A DNA stretch of 64,000 nucleotides, taken from NCBI RefSeq assembly GCF_003933245.1, contig NZ_QUSX01000001.1, positions 372,001 to 436,000 of the forward strand, in the 5' to 3' direction. Under the pieces are notes generated by a model. It worked only from the letters and a program-made list of their open reading frames with translations, had not been told where the DNA came from and ran no database searches. Shown here piece after piece: positions 1-9,299 of this stretch (positions within the stretch are counted from its first letter, which is position 1; each line of letters begins with the position of its first letter). The translations under genes and the position numbers were made by a program. Source of the stretch: Maribacter algicola. GTDB taxonomy: Bacteria > Bacteroidota > Bacteroidia > Flavobacteriales > Flavobacteriaceae.

Positions 1-725
1 GTTTTTCCAAATCTTCGTTCTCTGTTCTGGTAATTTTTTATGGCCTCTACCAAATGATGCTCATTAAAATCGGGCCAAAATACATCAATAAAATATAATT
101 CGGCATATGCGATCTGCCATAATAAAAAATTGCTGATCCGATGTTCTCCACTCGTTCGGATTAGCAAGTCTACGTCTGGCAAATTTCGCGTGTAAAGATG
201 GTCATTAATAATGGTATCGTCAATATTTTCTGGCGAAATTATATTATTTTTAACTTTGAATGCTATTGATTTTATGGCGGATTGTAGCTCTTCCCTTGAG
301 CCATAACTCAAGGCCAGGGTAAGTGTCATTCCCGTATGTTCCTCGGTCTTTTTCATCACCTCCAAAAGTTCGCCACGGGCTTTATCTGGCAATGCAGAAA
401 TGTTACCAATGGTATTCAATCGAATGTTATTCTCTGCAAATGTTGCCAACTCCCTTCGTAAGGAGGACACCAATAATCGCATGAGCGTATCCACCTCTAT
501 TTTGGGCCTGTTCCAATTTTCGGTAGAAAAGGTATACAAGGTAAGAAACTCAATGCCCAGCTTAACACAGTTTTCCACAGTGGACCTTACCGTCTTAACG
601 CCGTTTTCATGACCAAACACCCTTAATTTTCCACGCTCCTTGGCCCATCTTCCATTTCCATCCATAATAATGGCCATGTGACGTGGTAGATTCTGTGCAT
701 CAATATCCTCTATTTTACTTTCCAT
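1..725 (-). CDS. uppS: Isoprenyl (undecaprenyl) diphosphate synthase, 3' end cut by window
   Basis: This is a cis-prenyltransferase that makes the C55 lipid carrier for cell-wall and glycan export in the cytoplasm. Reading left from ATG at 725, the protein opens MESKIEDIDAQNLPRHVAII and continues MDGNGRWAK, the family's diphosphate-binding motif with its catalytic Asp. Further on are LTLYTFSTENW, SYGSREE and DLLIRTSGEHRISNF, all diagnostic of UppS. The last visible codons read RRFGK, close to the usual C-terminus, so only a few residues are missing. It starts 6 bp after the porG stop on the same strand and probably shares its transcript. In related genomes bamA usually follows, beyond this window. 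Identification is secure. Confidence 0.96.
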   Translation of the reverse strand, partial: MESKIEDIDAQNLPRHMAIIMDGNGRWAKERGKLRVFGHENGVKTVRSTVENCVKLGIEFLTLYTFSTENWNRPKIEVDTLMRLLVSSLRRELATFAENNIRLNTIGNISALPDKARGELLEVMKKTEEHTGMTLTLALSYGSREELQSAIKSIAFKVKNNIISPENIDDTIINDHLYTRNLPDVDLLIRTSGEHRISNFLLWQIAYAELYFIDVFWPDFNEHHLVEAIKNYQNRERRFGK

Positions 726-731
726 CGTTTT

Positions 732-1421
732 TTATTGAAAGCAATCTTGGCAAGGCTTTCTTCCAAAGGTATACGTTAAGGTTACCCCTGAGAATACGTA
801 CCAATCATCGCTTAGAATATTTCCAAATTTGAAATCCTCAAAATTAGAACCTTTTGGATTACTGGCATCTAGATTATCCGTAAAAGTGTATCTAGCACCA
901 ATTTCCGCCCCAAAAATAAGAAACTGGTTGATACGATACTTAAAACCTACCGTCATAGGTATCGCAAAGGAACCATCGGATTGTGATATATCTTGAAGAA
1001 CCCCGCCATTAAAATAACCGTAATCGTACCTAAAATAGGTAACTCCCGTATATAGGTACGGTGTAAATGCAGGACCTAATTTATGCAAATTATAATCTAC
1101 AAAATTAAATTCAAGTCCCACGGAGCCCTCCAATACCGCATTATCCACCACATATCCCCTTTGTTGTCTGGAGGTGTCACTGGATTTATTATCGTCTGCG
1201 GTAAACTTTCCGTAGGTAAGACTTCCGCGCCAGGCATATCGCTTGCTAACGTTCCATTTGAACACACCCCCAAAGGCTAGATTGGAAGGCAAAATATAAT
1301 TGGTTCTCCCTACATCACCTATCATATTGGCACCGCCCGCAAAAACCCCTACCTCATACATCTGCGCGCTAAGGCCAAAGGAAATACAAAAAAATGCAAG
1401 TAAGAATACGTTACGTATCAT
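732..1421 (-). CDS. porG: PorG-like (DUF6089) outer-membrane beta-barrel protein
   Basis: A 229-residue protein with a clear signal peptide (residues 1-19, ending FGLSAQ) and then alternating polar/aromatic strands typical of an 8-stranded outer-membrane barrel. The mature start MYEVGVFAGGANMIGDVG is characteristic of the DUF6089 family. The Porphyromonas gingivalis member PorG is an outer-membrane part of the type IX secretion system. The family gene is typically next to uppS and bamA, and the same order is seen here, which supports the call. The C-terminal stretch WYVFSGVTLTYTFGRK looks like the final barrel strand, followed by a short Cys-containing tail (CQDC). Function in this organism is inferred from family and context. 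Confidence 0.85.
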   Translation of the reverse strand: MIRNVFLLAFFCISFGLSAQMYEVGVFAGGANMIGDVGRTNYILPSNLAFGGVFKWNVSKRYAWRGSLTYGKFTADDNKSSDTSRQQRGYVVDNAVLEGSVGLEFNFVDYNLHKLGPAFTPYLYTGVTYFRYDYGYFNGGVLQDISQSDGSFAIPMTVGFKYRINQFLIFGAEIGARYTFTDNLDASNPKGSNFEDFKFGNILSDDWYVFSGVTLTYTFGRKPCQDCFQ

Positions 1422-1533
1422 ATATAAAATCGTTTACAGCCTTGTTGAGTTCATTTCATTGGAGTACAAGCCCAAGGGGGGCTTTCTCACAAGGTAAACA
1501 GTTTTTAGAGGTAAATATTGTTTAAGGGAAAGT

Positions 1534-2418
1534 TCAATTTCTTCTGTCCTCGCCCCATAATAATTTATTCCTAAGAGTCTTTAGGAAACTTTCTGATGTG
1601 TACTCTATCATCTTTATGGTAAAGGGAGCTTTGGTGATGGTAATTTCATGTCCATTTTCCAGGGAAGCGATCCTGGAATCCAAGGAAACCAGATGGTTTT
1701 CCTCCCTTCCCGAAACCCGCAGCCTTATTTCCGTATCATCAGAAATTACCAAGGGCCTCGCATTTAGATTATGGGGCGCTATTGGGGTCAAGACCAAGGA
1801 CTTTGCGGTGGGCACAATCACCGGACCTCCGCAGCTCAAGGAGTAACCCGTAGAACCCGTGGGGGTTGAAATGATTAGTCCGTCTGCCCAATAGGAGGTA
1901 AGGAATTCATTGTTTAGATAGGTTTCCACAGTAATCATGGAGGTGGTATCCTTTCTACTTACGGTTATCTCGTTCAAGGCAAAATTCAGGTCACCGAATG
2001 CTGACTCCAGGGCATTTGCATGGATTTGCACAAGGCTCCTTTCCACAATCGTGTAGTCCCCCTTTAAAAATTCCTGTACCACTTTCCGTACATCTTCCTT
2101 TTTAAACGTGGACAAAAACCCCAACCGACCTGTATTGACGCCTACAATTGGAATCCCAAGGTCCTTAACAAATGTAGTGGCCCGCAAGATGGTTCCATCT
2201 CCTCCAAAACTAACGAACATATCAAAGGATGCGTCCAACCCATGCGAAGAGGTGAAGGTCTGAAAGGTAGCGGCACCATTTTTCAATTTATAAAGCTGAT
2301 AAAAATCTTCCTCAATGCACACTTCAGAAGAACTGTCCTTCGCCAGTTCGTCCAACAGCTCCTCTAAGTATTCAATGGCACTGTCCTGATATGTTTGACC
2401 GTAAACAGCGACCTTCAT
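1534..2418 (-). CDS. nadK: NAD kinase
   Basis: This cytoplasmic enzyme phosphorylates NAD to NADP using ATP. The 294-residue length is normal for bacterial NadK. The GGDGT catalytic/diphosphate motif is at residues 72-76 within FVSFGGDGTILRAT, followed by GVNTGRLGFLS, and the second conserved block is YWADGLIISTPTGSTGYSLS. It lies 1 bp downstream of the CBS-domain gene (TAG at 2420 and ATG at 2418 on the minus strand), so the two are co-transcribed and probably translationally coupled. Confidence 0.96.
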   Translation of the reverse strand: MKVAVYGQTYQDSAIEYLEELLDELAKDSSSEVCIEEDFYQLYKLKNGAATFQTFTSSHGLDASFDMFVSFGGDGTILRATTFVKDLGIPIVGVNTGRLGFLSTFKKEDVRKVVQEFLKGDYTIVERSLVQIHANALESAFGDLNFALNEITVSRKDTTSMITVETYLNNEFLTSYWADGLIISTPTGSTGYSLSCGGPVIVPTAKSLVLTPIAPHNLNARPLVISDDTEIRLRVSGREENHLVSLDSRIASLENGHEITITKAPFTIKMIEYTSESFLKTLRNKLLWGEDRRN

Positions 2419-2419
2419 A

Positions 2420-3076
2420 CTAGACGTTTAGGTACCTATCCAAATAGTCCGACCTATTTTTTAAATCTTCTAAAAATTGATCGTCACTATTCCCGAAGAT
2501 TATTTGGTAGTTGTAACGCCTAAAGGTCTGCAAGACCTTGTCAAAGTTCGCCGTACTGATCTTAATGGTGACCTGCACCACATCATTTTGCATATCGGTA
2601 ATAAAACCTCCAATAAGTCGGGCATTGTTACTTTCTACTATTTGTGATATTTCACTAAAGGAATAATCCTTTATTCCCGTGGCAACTACCAATATATTGC
2701 CAGGATCCGTAAAAAATGGAGTTTCTATAAATTCCGAAACGACATCGGTCAAATCATAATAACCGACCACCCTTTCCACTTCATCCAAAATGGGGACGAG
2801 ATTCGCCTCGTTTCGGGCAAAAACTTCCAGAACGTCCAACCAACTGGTTTCCTTCCTTACAAAAAAGGCTTGCAGGTCATAACGATGTTCCTCGATTGTG
2901 GATTCGGCAGAAACCACATCCATGTCATTTTCTGAAAAAACCCCTAGAAACCTATCCTTTTCAATAATCGCTATATGCGAAAATGTGTTTTCCTTAAAAA
3001 ACCCCATAAGTTCACCACAAGTAGTTTGAACATCAAATGCGGGAATATTGGAAATAATATATTGTTGAATATTCAT
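2420..3076 (-). CDS. Tandem CBS-domain protein (AcuB-like)
   Basis: A 218-residue soluble protein. Two CBS modules occupy roughly residues 1-60 (ending FLGVFSENDM) and 65-130 (ERVVGYYDLTDVV); each ends in the hydrophobic-G-hydrophobic-nucleotide-contact pattern of CBS domains, which bind adenosyl ligands. Residues 135-215 look like an ACT-type regulatory fold: VVATGIKDYSFSEISQIVES followed by a beta-rich tail. It is the first gene of the minus-strand group CBS - nadK - porG - uppS. That suggests a nucleotide-sensing role near NAD metabolism, but the ligand and target cannot be read from sequence. Confidence 0.85.
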   Translation of the reverse strand: MNIQQYIISNIPAFDVQTTCGELMGFFKENTFSHIAIIEKDRFLGVFSENDMDVVSAESTIEEHRYDLQAFFVRKETSWLDVLEVFARNEANLVPILDEVERVVGYYDLTDVVSEFIETPFFTDPGNILVVATGIKDYSFSEISQIVESNNARLIGGFITDMQNDVVQVTIKISTANFDKVLQTFRRYNYQIIFGNSDDQFLEDLKNRSDYLDRYLNV

Positions 3077-3168
3077 AGCCTAATTTATAACGCAAAATAA
3101 CAATTAATAATATCAAAAGGCGTGCCTTATTCGTATTTTTGGGCTCCTTTTAATATATTATGGAGAAT

Positions 3169-3882
3169 ATGACGAAACTAAGTGTCAACGTAAATAAAAT
3201 TGCCACCCTACGCAACGCCAGGGGCGGTAATGTACCTAACTTATTACGAGTAGCTGCAGATATAGAAATATTTGGAGCACAAGGAATTACCATCCACCCC
3301 AGACCGGATGAACGTCATATCCGCTATCAGGATGCGAGGGACCTGAAAAAAATCGTTACGACAGAATTGAATATTGAAGGGAACCCAAATCCAAAGTTTG
3401 TCGATCTTGTTCTAGAGGTGAAACCTGACCAGGTGACCCTAGTACCAGATGCCGAAGACGCAATAACCTCAAATGCCGGCTGGGATACCCTAAAACATCG
3501 GGTATTTTTAAAAGAAGTGATTGCCAAGTTCAAAGATGCCGGAATCCGTACTTCCATTTTTGTGGACGCGGACCCCAATATGGTAGCAGGTGCCAAAGAA
3601 ACAGGAACGGATCGGATTGAACTTTATACCGAAAGTTACGCGACAGGCTATTCCCTTAATAAAGAAAAAGCGATACTACCATTTATAGAAGCCGCAAAAA
3701 AGGCAAACGAGCTAGACCTTGGCATAAATGCGGGCCATGACCTTAGCTTGGACAACATTCAATATTTTGCACAGAACATTCCTGACCTATTGGAAGTTTC
3801 CATTGGCCATGCCTTGATTTGCGAATCCATTTATTTGGGATTGGAAAACGTGGTGAACATGTACTTAAACAAGTTGAAATGA
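3169..3882 (+). CDS. pdxJ: Pyridoxine 5'-phosphate synthase
   Basis: PdxJ condenses 1-deoxyxylulose 5-phosphate with 3-amino-2-oxopropyl phosphate, the ring-closing step of DXP-dependent vitamin B6 synthesis. Conserved blocks are [18 protein letters not shown] at the N-terminus, [24 protein letters not shown] and [10 protein letters not shown]. An upstream in-frame ATG at 3160 would add three residues. ATG at 3169 is preferred because family members begin MTKLSVN and a GGAG sequence lies 5 nt before it. The stop codon overlaps the start of the next gene as ATGA. It is divergent from the CBS gene. Confidence 0.96.
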   Translation: MTKLSVNVNKIATLRNARGGNVPNLLRVAADIEIFGAQGITIHPRPDERHIRYQDARDLKKIVTTELNIEGNPNPKFVDLVLEVKPDQVTLVPDAEDAITSNAGWDTLKHRVFLKEVIAKFKDAGIRTSIFVDADPNMVAGAKETGTDRIELYTESYATGYSLNKEKAILPFIEAAKKANELDLGINAGHDLSLDNIQYFAQNIPDLLEVSIGHALICESIYLGLENVVNMYLNKLK

Positions 3883-4658
3883 ATCCAATTTTATATTCCA
3901 ACATTATAGGAAAAGGTAAACCCCTCTGCATATTGCATGGTTTTTTGGGCATGTCCGATAATTGGAAAACACTTGGAAACCAATATGCCAACAATGGTTT
4001 TGAGGTACACCTCATCGACCAAAGAAACCATGGCCGTAGTTTTTGGTCGGAGGAATTCAACTATGACCTCTTGGCCGAAGATCTGTTGCTCTACCTAAAC
4101 GAAAAGAACATAGAAAGGACCGCTTTGATAGGACATTCCATGGGCGGGAAAACGGTCATGCAATTCGCCTGCAGTTATCCACAGAAAACTGAAAAGTTGC
4201 TGGTAGCGGATATTGCGCCAAGATTCTATCCGCCCCATCACCAAGATATCATAAACGCCCTTACCCAATTGGATTTTGACTTAATAAATACAAGAGGGGA
4301 CGCGGACGAACAGCTTGAAAAACACCTTAAGAATTTTGGGGTGCGTCAATTTTTACTCAAAAATCTATACAGAACCAAGAACGGCACCTTTGGGTTCCGG
4401 ATGAACCTGGGTGTGCTTAGCAAAAAGATGGAAGAGATAGGAGAAAATATTTCCAGTTCCGAGAGCTACAATGGCCCCACCCTTTTCCTGAAGGGAAGCA
4501 AATCCGAATACGTAACCGATGCCGATACGGCTCAAATTAAAAGTCACTTTCCCAAGGCCCAAATTGAGGTAATCGACGATGCAGGACATTGGCTGCATGC
4601 GGAAAACCCAGATCAATTTTTCGAAAAATCATTCCGTTTTTTAAAACAGATGGAATAA
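3879..4658 (+). CDS. Alpha/beta hydrolase (YbfF-like esterase)
   Basis: A 259-residue cytoplasmic alpha/beta-fold hydrolase. The oxyanion-hole HGFLG is at residues 20-24, followed by DQRNHGRS. The nucleophile elbow GHSMGG places Ser near residue 87, and the catalytic His is in GHWLHAENP near the C-terminus. The pattern matches YbfF-type acyl esterases; the true substrate is unknown. The reading frame is open up to 3819, but ATG 3879 overlaps the pdxJ stop as ATGA and gives the normal family N-terminus, which points to translational coupling with pdxJ. Confidence 0.9.
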   Translation: MNPILYSNIIGKGKPLCILHGFLGMSDNWKTLGNQYANNGFEVHLIDQRNHGRSFWSEEFNYDLLAEDLLLYLNEKNIERTALIGHSMGGKTVMQFACSYPQKTEKLLVADIAPRFYPPHHQDIINALTQLDFDLINTRGDADEQLEKHLKNFGVRQFLLKNLYRTKNGTFGFRMNLGVLSKKMEEIGENISSSESYNGPTLFLKGSKSEYVTDADTAQIKSHFPKAQIEVIDDAGHWLHAENPDQFFEKSFRFLKQME

Positions 4659-4729
4659 TTCCCAGCTAGGAGGAACTCCATCCTATCGCATTATTTTTTA
4701 TCTTTAAAAGAACCTAAACCAAAAATATT

Positions 4730-5074
4730 ATGAAACTTATAATACGTATTTTGTTGAGTGCCCTGGCCGTCATTCTTTTGGCCAATTTACTACCTCATGT
4801 AACTGTAGACTCCTATGTTACAGCAATTATTGTGGCCATCGTCCTAAGTCTATTAAACTTTTTGGTAAAACCGATTTTAGTCATACTCACCCTACCCGTT
4901 ACTATTGTTACATTTGGACTGTTCTTATTAATTATAAATGCCCTCCTGATTCTTTTGGCCGATAATTTAATCGAAGGTTTTAATGTTGACGGACTTTGGT
5001 GGGCACTACTATTCAGTCTATTACTCTCGTTTTTGCAGTCCATTTTGTTTTCCTTGCTCAAAGAAGACAAATAG
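4730..5074 (+). CDS. Phage-holin-family (PF04020-type) small membrane protein
   Basis: A 114-residue, almost wholly hydrophobic protein with four predicted membrane helices (about residues 4-20, 28-50, 55-80 and 88-108). The sequence FLVKPILVILTLPVTIVTFGLF and the ending LLSFLQSILFSLLKEDK match the four-helix family named for a mycobacteriophage holin but widespread on bacterial chromosomes. No lysis genes are near, so the phage name should not be taken as function. It stands alone between the hydrolase and tig. Confidence 0.85.
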   Translation: MKLIIRILLSALAVILLANLLPHVTVDSYVTAIIVAIVLSLLNFLVKPILVILTLPVTIVTFGLFLLIINALLILLADNLIEGFNVDGLWWALLFSLLLSFLQSILFSLLKEDK

Positions 5075-5130
5075 CAGTTATTATTTGAGATTCAGCTCTT
5101 TAAAAACTTGGTGGACAGAAGAAAATAGCC

Positions 5131-5138
5131 TAATTTTG
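5131..5138 (+). promoter_or_regulatory. Candidate Bacteroidetes -7 element before tig
   Basis: TAATTTTG fits the Bacteroidetes TAnnTTTG -7 consensus and lies 40 bp before the tig ATG. A CTTG at 5107-5110, 20 bp further up, is a weak match to the TTTG -33 element. The -7 match is exact; the full promoter is an inference. Confidence 0.35.
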
Positions 5139-5178
5139 CCTCCCGTTTTATTTAAGTAATTAAGAAGATACTGAAGGA

Positions 5179-6501
5179 ATGAACATTACAAAAGAACAGA
5201 TAGACGACTTAAACGCTGTCGTTAAGGTAGCTATCACCAAGGAAGACTATCAAGATAAGGTAGACACCATCCTAAAAAATTACAAGAAGCAGGCCAATAT
5301 ACCCGGTTTTAGAAAGGGTCAGGTACCTATGGGGCTTATCAAAAAACAATACGGAAAGGCCGTATTGGTAGATGAAGTGAACAAATTGCTACAGGACAAT
5401 TTGAACAAATACCTTACGGAGGAAAAACTGGATGTACTTGGAAATCCCTTGCCTAAACAAAAAGATGATTTTGATTGGGACCAGGAAGAACTGGATTTTG
5501 AATTTGAACTGGGCCTGGCACCGGAATTTGAAGTTCCCTTAAAAACCAAAAAGGCCATTACCCATTACAAAATTGTTGCCGATAAAAAAATGATTTCCGA
5601 ACAGGTGGAACGCATCCAGAAACAATACGGAAAACTTGTAAGCAAGGAAGAGGTTGGGAAAAAGGACGAGGTAGCCGGAAAGTTTGAGAATGAAGCCGAA
5701 GGAATCGACAATCAGGCACTTTTGGAAATGGACAGACTCAAAAGTAAAAAAGCCATTGAAGGTTTGGTTGGAAAAAAAGTTGGGGATACGGTCACTTTAA
5801 AGACCAAAGGACTTTTTACGGAGGATTATTTTCTTTCAAGTGTTTTAGGTATCAGCAAAGATAAGGCGGACAGTCTGGATACGGAGGTTTCCTTCACTAT
5901 AACGGAAATCAATGAAAGGCAACCCGCCGAATTGAATCAGGAACTCTTCGATAAACTTTTTGGAAAGGATTCGGTTAAATCTGAAAAGGAACTTCGTGAG
6001 CGTATCGCCGAGGATTCCGAAAAGCAATTTGAGCAACAATCAGACCAAAAGTTATTGAACGATGTAACGGAGTACTACATAGAGAATACCAAATTTGAAC
6101 TTCCAACAGGATTTTTGACCAAATGGATTCAAATGACCGGTGATAAGGAACTGACCCCGGAAGAAGCGAATGAAGAATATGAAAAGTCGGAAAAAGGGCT
6201 GCGATACCAATTGATAGAAGGAAAAATAATCAAGGACAACAACCTCCAAGTCCAATTTGAGGAGTTGAAGGAATTTGCAAAAGGTTTTATCAAGTCCCAA
6301 ATGGCACAATTTGGCCAATTGAATCCAATGGAAGAGGAGTTGGACAATATTGCCACTAGGGTTTTGTCAAATCAGGATGAAGTTAGGCGCTTGTCAGAAC
6401 AGCTAATGAGCCAAAAACTGTTGAACCTTTACAAGGAAAAAGGAAACCTTAAGACCAAGGAGGTTACTTATGAAAACTTTGTCAAGGAAGTTTACGGATA
6501 A
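5179..6501 (+). CDS. tig: Trigger factor, ribosome-associated chaperone and prolyl isomerase
   Basis: A 440-residue protein. The N-terminal ribosome-binding domain has the signature PGFRKGQVP (residues about 42-50, equivalent to the GFRxGxxP loop that docks on ribosomal protein L23). A diverged PPIase/FKBP-like middle domain spans about residues 150-250, where the KGLFTEDYF region is weakly conserved. The C-terminal helical arm (about 270-440) is rich in E, Q and K. It is the first gene of the tig-clpP-clpX group, the same order found across bacteria, which links nascent-chain folding with ClpXP degradation. A hairpin terminator at 6530 separates it from clpP. Confidence 0.95.
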   Translation: MNITKEQIDDLNAVVKVAITKEDYQDKVDTILKNYKKQANIPGFRKGQVPMGLIKKQYGKAVLVDEVNKLLQDNLNKYLTEEKLDVLGNPLPKQKDDFDWDQEELDFEFELGLAPEFEVPLKTKKAITHYKIVADKKMISEQVERIQKQYGKLVSKEEVGKKDEVAGKFENEAEGIDNQALLEMDRLKSKKAIEGLVGKKVGDTVTLKTKGLFTEDYFLSSVLGISKDKADSLDTEVSFTITEINERQPAELNQELFDKLFGKDSVKSEKELRERIAEDSEKQFEQQSDQKLLNDVTEYYIENTKFELPTGFLTKWIQMTGDKELTPEEANEEYEKSEKGLRYQLIEGKIIKDNNLQVQFEELKEFAKGFIKSQMAQFGQLNPMEEELDNIATRVLSNQDEVRRLSEQLMSQKLLNLYKEKGNLKTKEVTYENFVKEVYG

Positions 6502-6529
6502 ATCCAAACAATAAATTAAGTATCTTTAC

Positions 6530-6563
6530 GGTGCCGGAAAATTATTTTTCGGCACCTTTTTTT
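6530..6563 (+). terminator. Rho-independent terminator after tig
   Basis: A 7-bp GC-rich stem, GGTGCCG (6530-6536) and CGGCACC (6550-6556), encloses a 13-nt A/T loop and is followed by seven T. It should limit readthrough from tig into clpP, so clpP probably has additional promoter input. Confidence 0.85.
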
Positions 6564-6589
6564 ACTACTAAAAAATTGATTAAAAATTT

Positions 6590-7270
6590 ATGGATTACGG
6601 AAAAGAGTTTAAAAAATACGCCATAAAGGACCAGGGTATAAGCAGCATGTATTACGATAAGATAATGAGCAGCATGTATCCTGTCGATATGACCCCAAAT
6701 ATAATCGAGGAAAGACAGCTAAACGCCATTGCCATGGATGTTTTCTCTCGATTGATGATGGACAGGATCATCTTTTTGGGAACTGGAATCAATGACCAGG
6801 TGGCCAATATAGTACAGGCACAATTATTGTTTCTGGAAAGTGCAGATGCCTCAAAGGACATACAGATTTATATTAATTCACCAGGAGGTAGTGTCTATGC
6901 CGGTCTTGGCATTTATGACACCATGCAATTCATAAAACCGGACGTTGCAACCATCTGTACGGGGATGGCAGCCTCTATGGGAGCCGTATTGCTATGTGCC
7001 GGCCAGAAGGGCAAACGCAGTGGACTTTCCCATTCTAGGGTCATGATCCACCAACCCATGGGCGGAGCCCAAGGACAGGCGAGCGATATTGAGATTACCG
7101 CACGTGAAATCCTTAAATTGAAAGATGAACTTTACCAAATCATAGCAAAACACTCCGGACAACCCTTAGAAAAAATACAAGAGGACAGTGATCGGGATTA
7201 CTGGATGAAAGCCGATGTTGCCCTTCAATATGGTATGATCGACGAGATTTTAGTAAGGGACAAAGAATAA
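6590..7270 (+). CDS. clpP: ATP-dependent Clp protease proteolytic subunit
   Basis: ClpP forms the two-ring, 14-subunit protease chamber that partners ClpX. The 226-residue protein shows all three catalytic residues: Ser129 in [12 protein letters not shown], His154 in [10 protein letters not shown] and Asp203 in SDRDYWM. The [16 protein letters not shown] block and the C-terminal GMIDEIL are standard. The first 20 or so residues resemble a short pro-sequence. It is followed 86 bp later by clpX in the same orientation. Confidence 0.97.
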   Translation: MDYGKEFKKYAIKDQGISSMYYDKIMSSMYPVDMTPNIIEERQLNAIAMDVFSRLMMDRIIFLGTGINDQVANIVQAQLLFLESADASKDIQIYINSPGGSVYAGLGIYDTMQFIKPDVATICTGMAASMGAVLLCAGQKGKRSGLSHSRVMIHQPMGGAQGQASDIEITAREILKLKDELYQIIAKHSGQPLEKIQEDSDRDYWMKADVALQYGMIDEILVRDKE

Positions 7271-7356
7271 TTTCGTCCAATTAGCTATTATTTTATTTTT
7301 TTAGCGCACCAAGGACCGATACTAATCGTTATGTTGTTGGTCAGATAAACTTTAAT

Positions 7357-8592
7357 ATGGCAAAGGAAAATTTAGAATGCTCGTTTTGCGGAAGGAAAAA
7401 GCCAGAGACCAATTTATTGATCGCCGGTTTGGACGCCCATATTTGTGATAGATGTATCGAGCAGGCCCATGGTATTGTTGCAGAAGAGACAAGACAGACC
7501 AAAACCAATGATCTTTCGACTGAGCTCACATTAAAAAAGCCCCAGGAAATAAAGGATTTTTTGGACACATTTATTATTGGCCAGGAACGTACAAAAAAAG
7601 TAATGTCCGTAGCGGTATACAACCACTACAAACGACTGCTACAGCCTTCGTCCAAAGAAGATGATATAGAGATACAGAAGAGCAATATAATCATGGTGGG
7701 GCAAACAGGAACAGGAAAAACCTTAATGGCAAAAACCATTGCGAAAATGCTAAATGTGCCCTTGGCCATCGTGGATGCCACCGTTCTAACGGAAGCAGGT
7801 TACGTTGGTGAGGATGTGGAGAGTATATTGACGAGGTTATTACAGGCGGCTGATTATAATTTGGAAAAGGCGGAACGTGGTATCGTTTTTATTGATGAAA
7901 TTGACAAAATTGCCCGCAAAAGTGACAACCCATCCATTACTAGGGACGTTTCCGGGGAAGGAGTTCAACAGGGACTTTTGAAATTGTTGGAAGGAACCAC
8001 GGTCAATGTGCCTCCCAAGGGCGGTAGAAAACACCCCGACCAAAAATTCATCGAAGTCAACACGGAAAATATTTTATTCATTGCCGGAGGAGCCTTTGAT
8101 GGTATTGAAAGAGCAATAACCAAGCGACTCAATTTACAGGCAGTGGGTTATAGTGCTTCCAAAGCAGAGGAGAATCTCGATGAAACCAATATTCTGCAAT
8201 ATATAATCCCTAAAGATTTAAAGGAATTTGGATTGATTCCGGAAATTATTGGAAGACTTCCGGTTCTCACCCATATGAATCCCTTAGATAAAAAAACACT
8301 CAGGGCAATCTTGACGGAACCCAAAAATGCCATTATAAAGCAGTATGAGAAACTGTTCGCCATGGACAACATTTCATTTACAATAACGGAACAGGCTCTT
8401 GATTACATTGTGGAGAAAGCCATTGAATATAAACTTGGGGCAAGGGGACTCAGATCTCTATGTGAGGCGATCTTTACGGATGCCATGTTCGAAATGCCAA
8501 GTACCGAGGAAACAGAATTCAAGGTAACCAAACCGTACGCAGAACAAAAGCTGTCCTACGAAACAGTTAAAAAATTAAAGGCGGTTTCTTAA
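7357..8592 (+). CDS. clpX: ATP-dependent Clp protease ATP-binding subunit
   Basis: This AAA+ unfoldase feeds substrates to ClpP. The 411-residue protein starts with the N-terminal zinc-binding domain: C-x2-C in CSFCGRKK and C-x2-C in CDRC. Walker A is GQTGTGKT near residue 115-125, Walker B is [15 protein letters not shown], and sensor-2 is in GARGLRSL. The ClpP-docking loop, IGF in E. coli, reads VGY here (in LQAVGYSAS). The last codons form one arm of a terminator shared with the convergent gene: the 3' ends of the two genes overlap by 4 bp. Confidence 0.97.
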   Translation: MAKENLECSFCGRKKPETNLLIAGLDAHICDRCIEQAHGIVAEETRQTKTNDLSTELTLKKPQEIKDFLDTFIIGQERTKKVMSVAVYNHYKRLLQPSSKEDDIEIQKSNIIMVGQTGTGKTLMAKTIAKMLNVPLAIVDATVLTEAGYVGEDVESILTRLLQAADYNLEKAERGIVFIDEIDKIARKSDNPSITRDVSGEGVQQGLLKLLEGTTVNVPPKGGRKHPDQKFIEVNTENILFIAGGAFDGIERAITKRLNLQAVGYSASKAEENLDETNILQYIIPKDLKEFGLIPEIIGRLPVLTHMNPLDKKTLRAILTEPKNAIIKQYEKLFAMDNISFTITEQALDYIVEKAIEYKLGARGLRSLCEAIFTDAMFEMPSTEETEFKVTKPYAEQKLSYETVKKLKAVS

Positions 8593-8605
8593 ACCGCCTT
8601 TTTCT
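8577..8605. terminator. Bidirectional terminator inside the overlapping 3' ends
   Basis: A perfect 11-bp inverted repeat, AAAGGCGGTTT (8577-8587) and AAACCGCCTTT (8591-8601), has a 3-nt loop and T-tracts on both strands. It contains the stop codons of clpX (TAA 8590-8592, plus) and of the convergent hydrolase (8589-8591, minus), so the hairpin also encodes the last residues of both proteins. Confidence 0.85.
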
Positions 8606-9158
8606 TTTCTATTTTTTCGGGAATATTTATCGAAGTGACTTCATTCAACAAGGAAAGACAGACTTTCCGTATTATTTTTTCATCGGTATATAAGGTGTGC
8701 CCATAATTTGGAACGACATCCATGTCCACATCCAACTTATTGGCCCAAATATCGTCGGGTCTATTGGCATCCATTTCCCCATAAATAAGATTTAAGGGAA
8801 CCAAGGGTTTTTCATCCTGTAGTCTAATTCTTGTCGCTGAAATGGAATAGAGCGATTTTACTGGCAATCCGCTTTTTGCGGCATTCCAGACAATGGTACC
8901 GCCCGTGCTAAATGCTAAATAGTAGCAAGGTGCATTTTCCTTTTTCAAAAGATGGGCTACCGCGGTATCGATACCTCCATTTACAAAAGCATCATGAATG
9001 TTTTGTTCGGTCTGTACTGGCAAATCAATGTTTGCGAGTTGTTGGCTATCATAAAAAGTGATATCAAAATATTGCTGAAGATATCCTAAATATGAAGTAA
9101 TCCAAAGGCCATTTTTGGTGCCCCACATATCCGAGACAATAACAAGTTTTTCAGCCAT
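8589..9158 (-). CDS. Small alpha/beta-hydrolase-like protein
   Basis: A 189-residue soluble protein without signal peptide. It has an alpha/beta-hydrolase core: [14 protein letters not shown] at the first strand, a nucleophile-elbow-like [13 protein letters not shown] with Ser in S-T-G-G, and [15 protein letters not shown], which fits the acid-strand region. A late His in [13 protein letters not shown] would complete the triad. The elbow lacks the usual G at its first position (YLAFSTGG), so activity is uncertain. It is convergent with clpX. Confidence 0.65.
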   Translation of the reverse strand: MAEKLVIVSDMWGTKNGLWITSYLGYLQQYFDITFYDSQQLANIDLPVQTEQNIHDAFVNGGIDTAVAHLLKKENAPCYYLAFSTGGTIVWNAAKSGLPVKSLYSISATRIRLQDEKPLVPLNLIYGEMDANRPDDIWANKLDVDMDVVPNYGHTLYTDEKIIRKVCLSLLNEVTSINIPEKIEKKKAV

Positions 9159-9299
9159 AATTTTAGTTTAGTAAATTTATAATTTGGGAACTAGACCCTT
9201 AAATTGATTATTTAACGGCCTATTCTATAATTTATTTGGTAATTCGTCCCAAATCCTCGATGTAAGACCATTCCTATACAAGAAACCGTCCTAAATATC

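Noticed and set aside
4730..5074. Prophage or lysis cassette suggested by the holin-family name
   Set aside because: No endolysin, capsid, tail or integrase genes are nearby; this family is a common chromosomal membrane protein.
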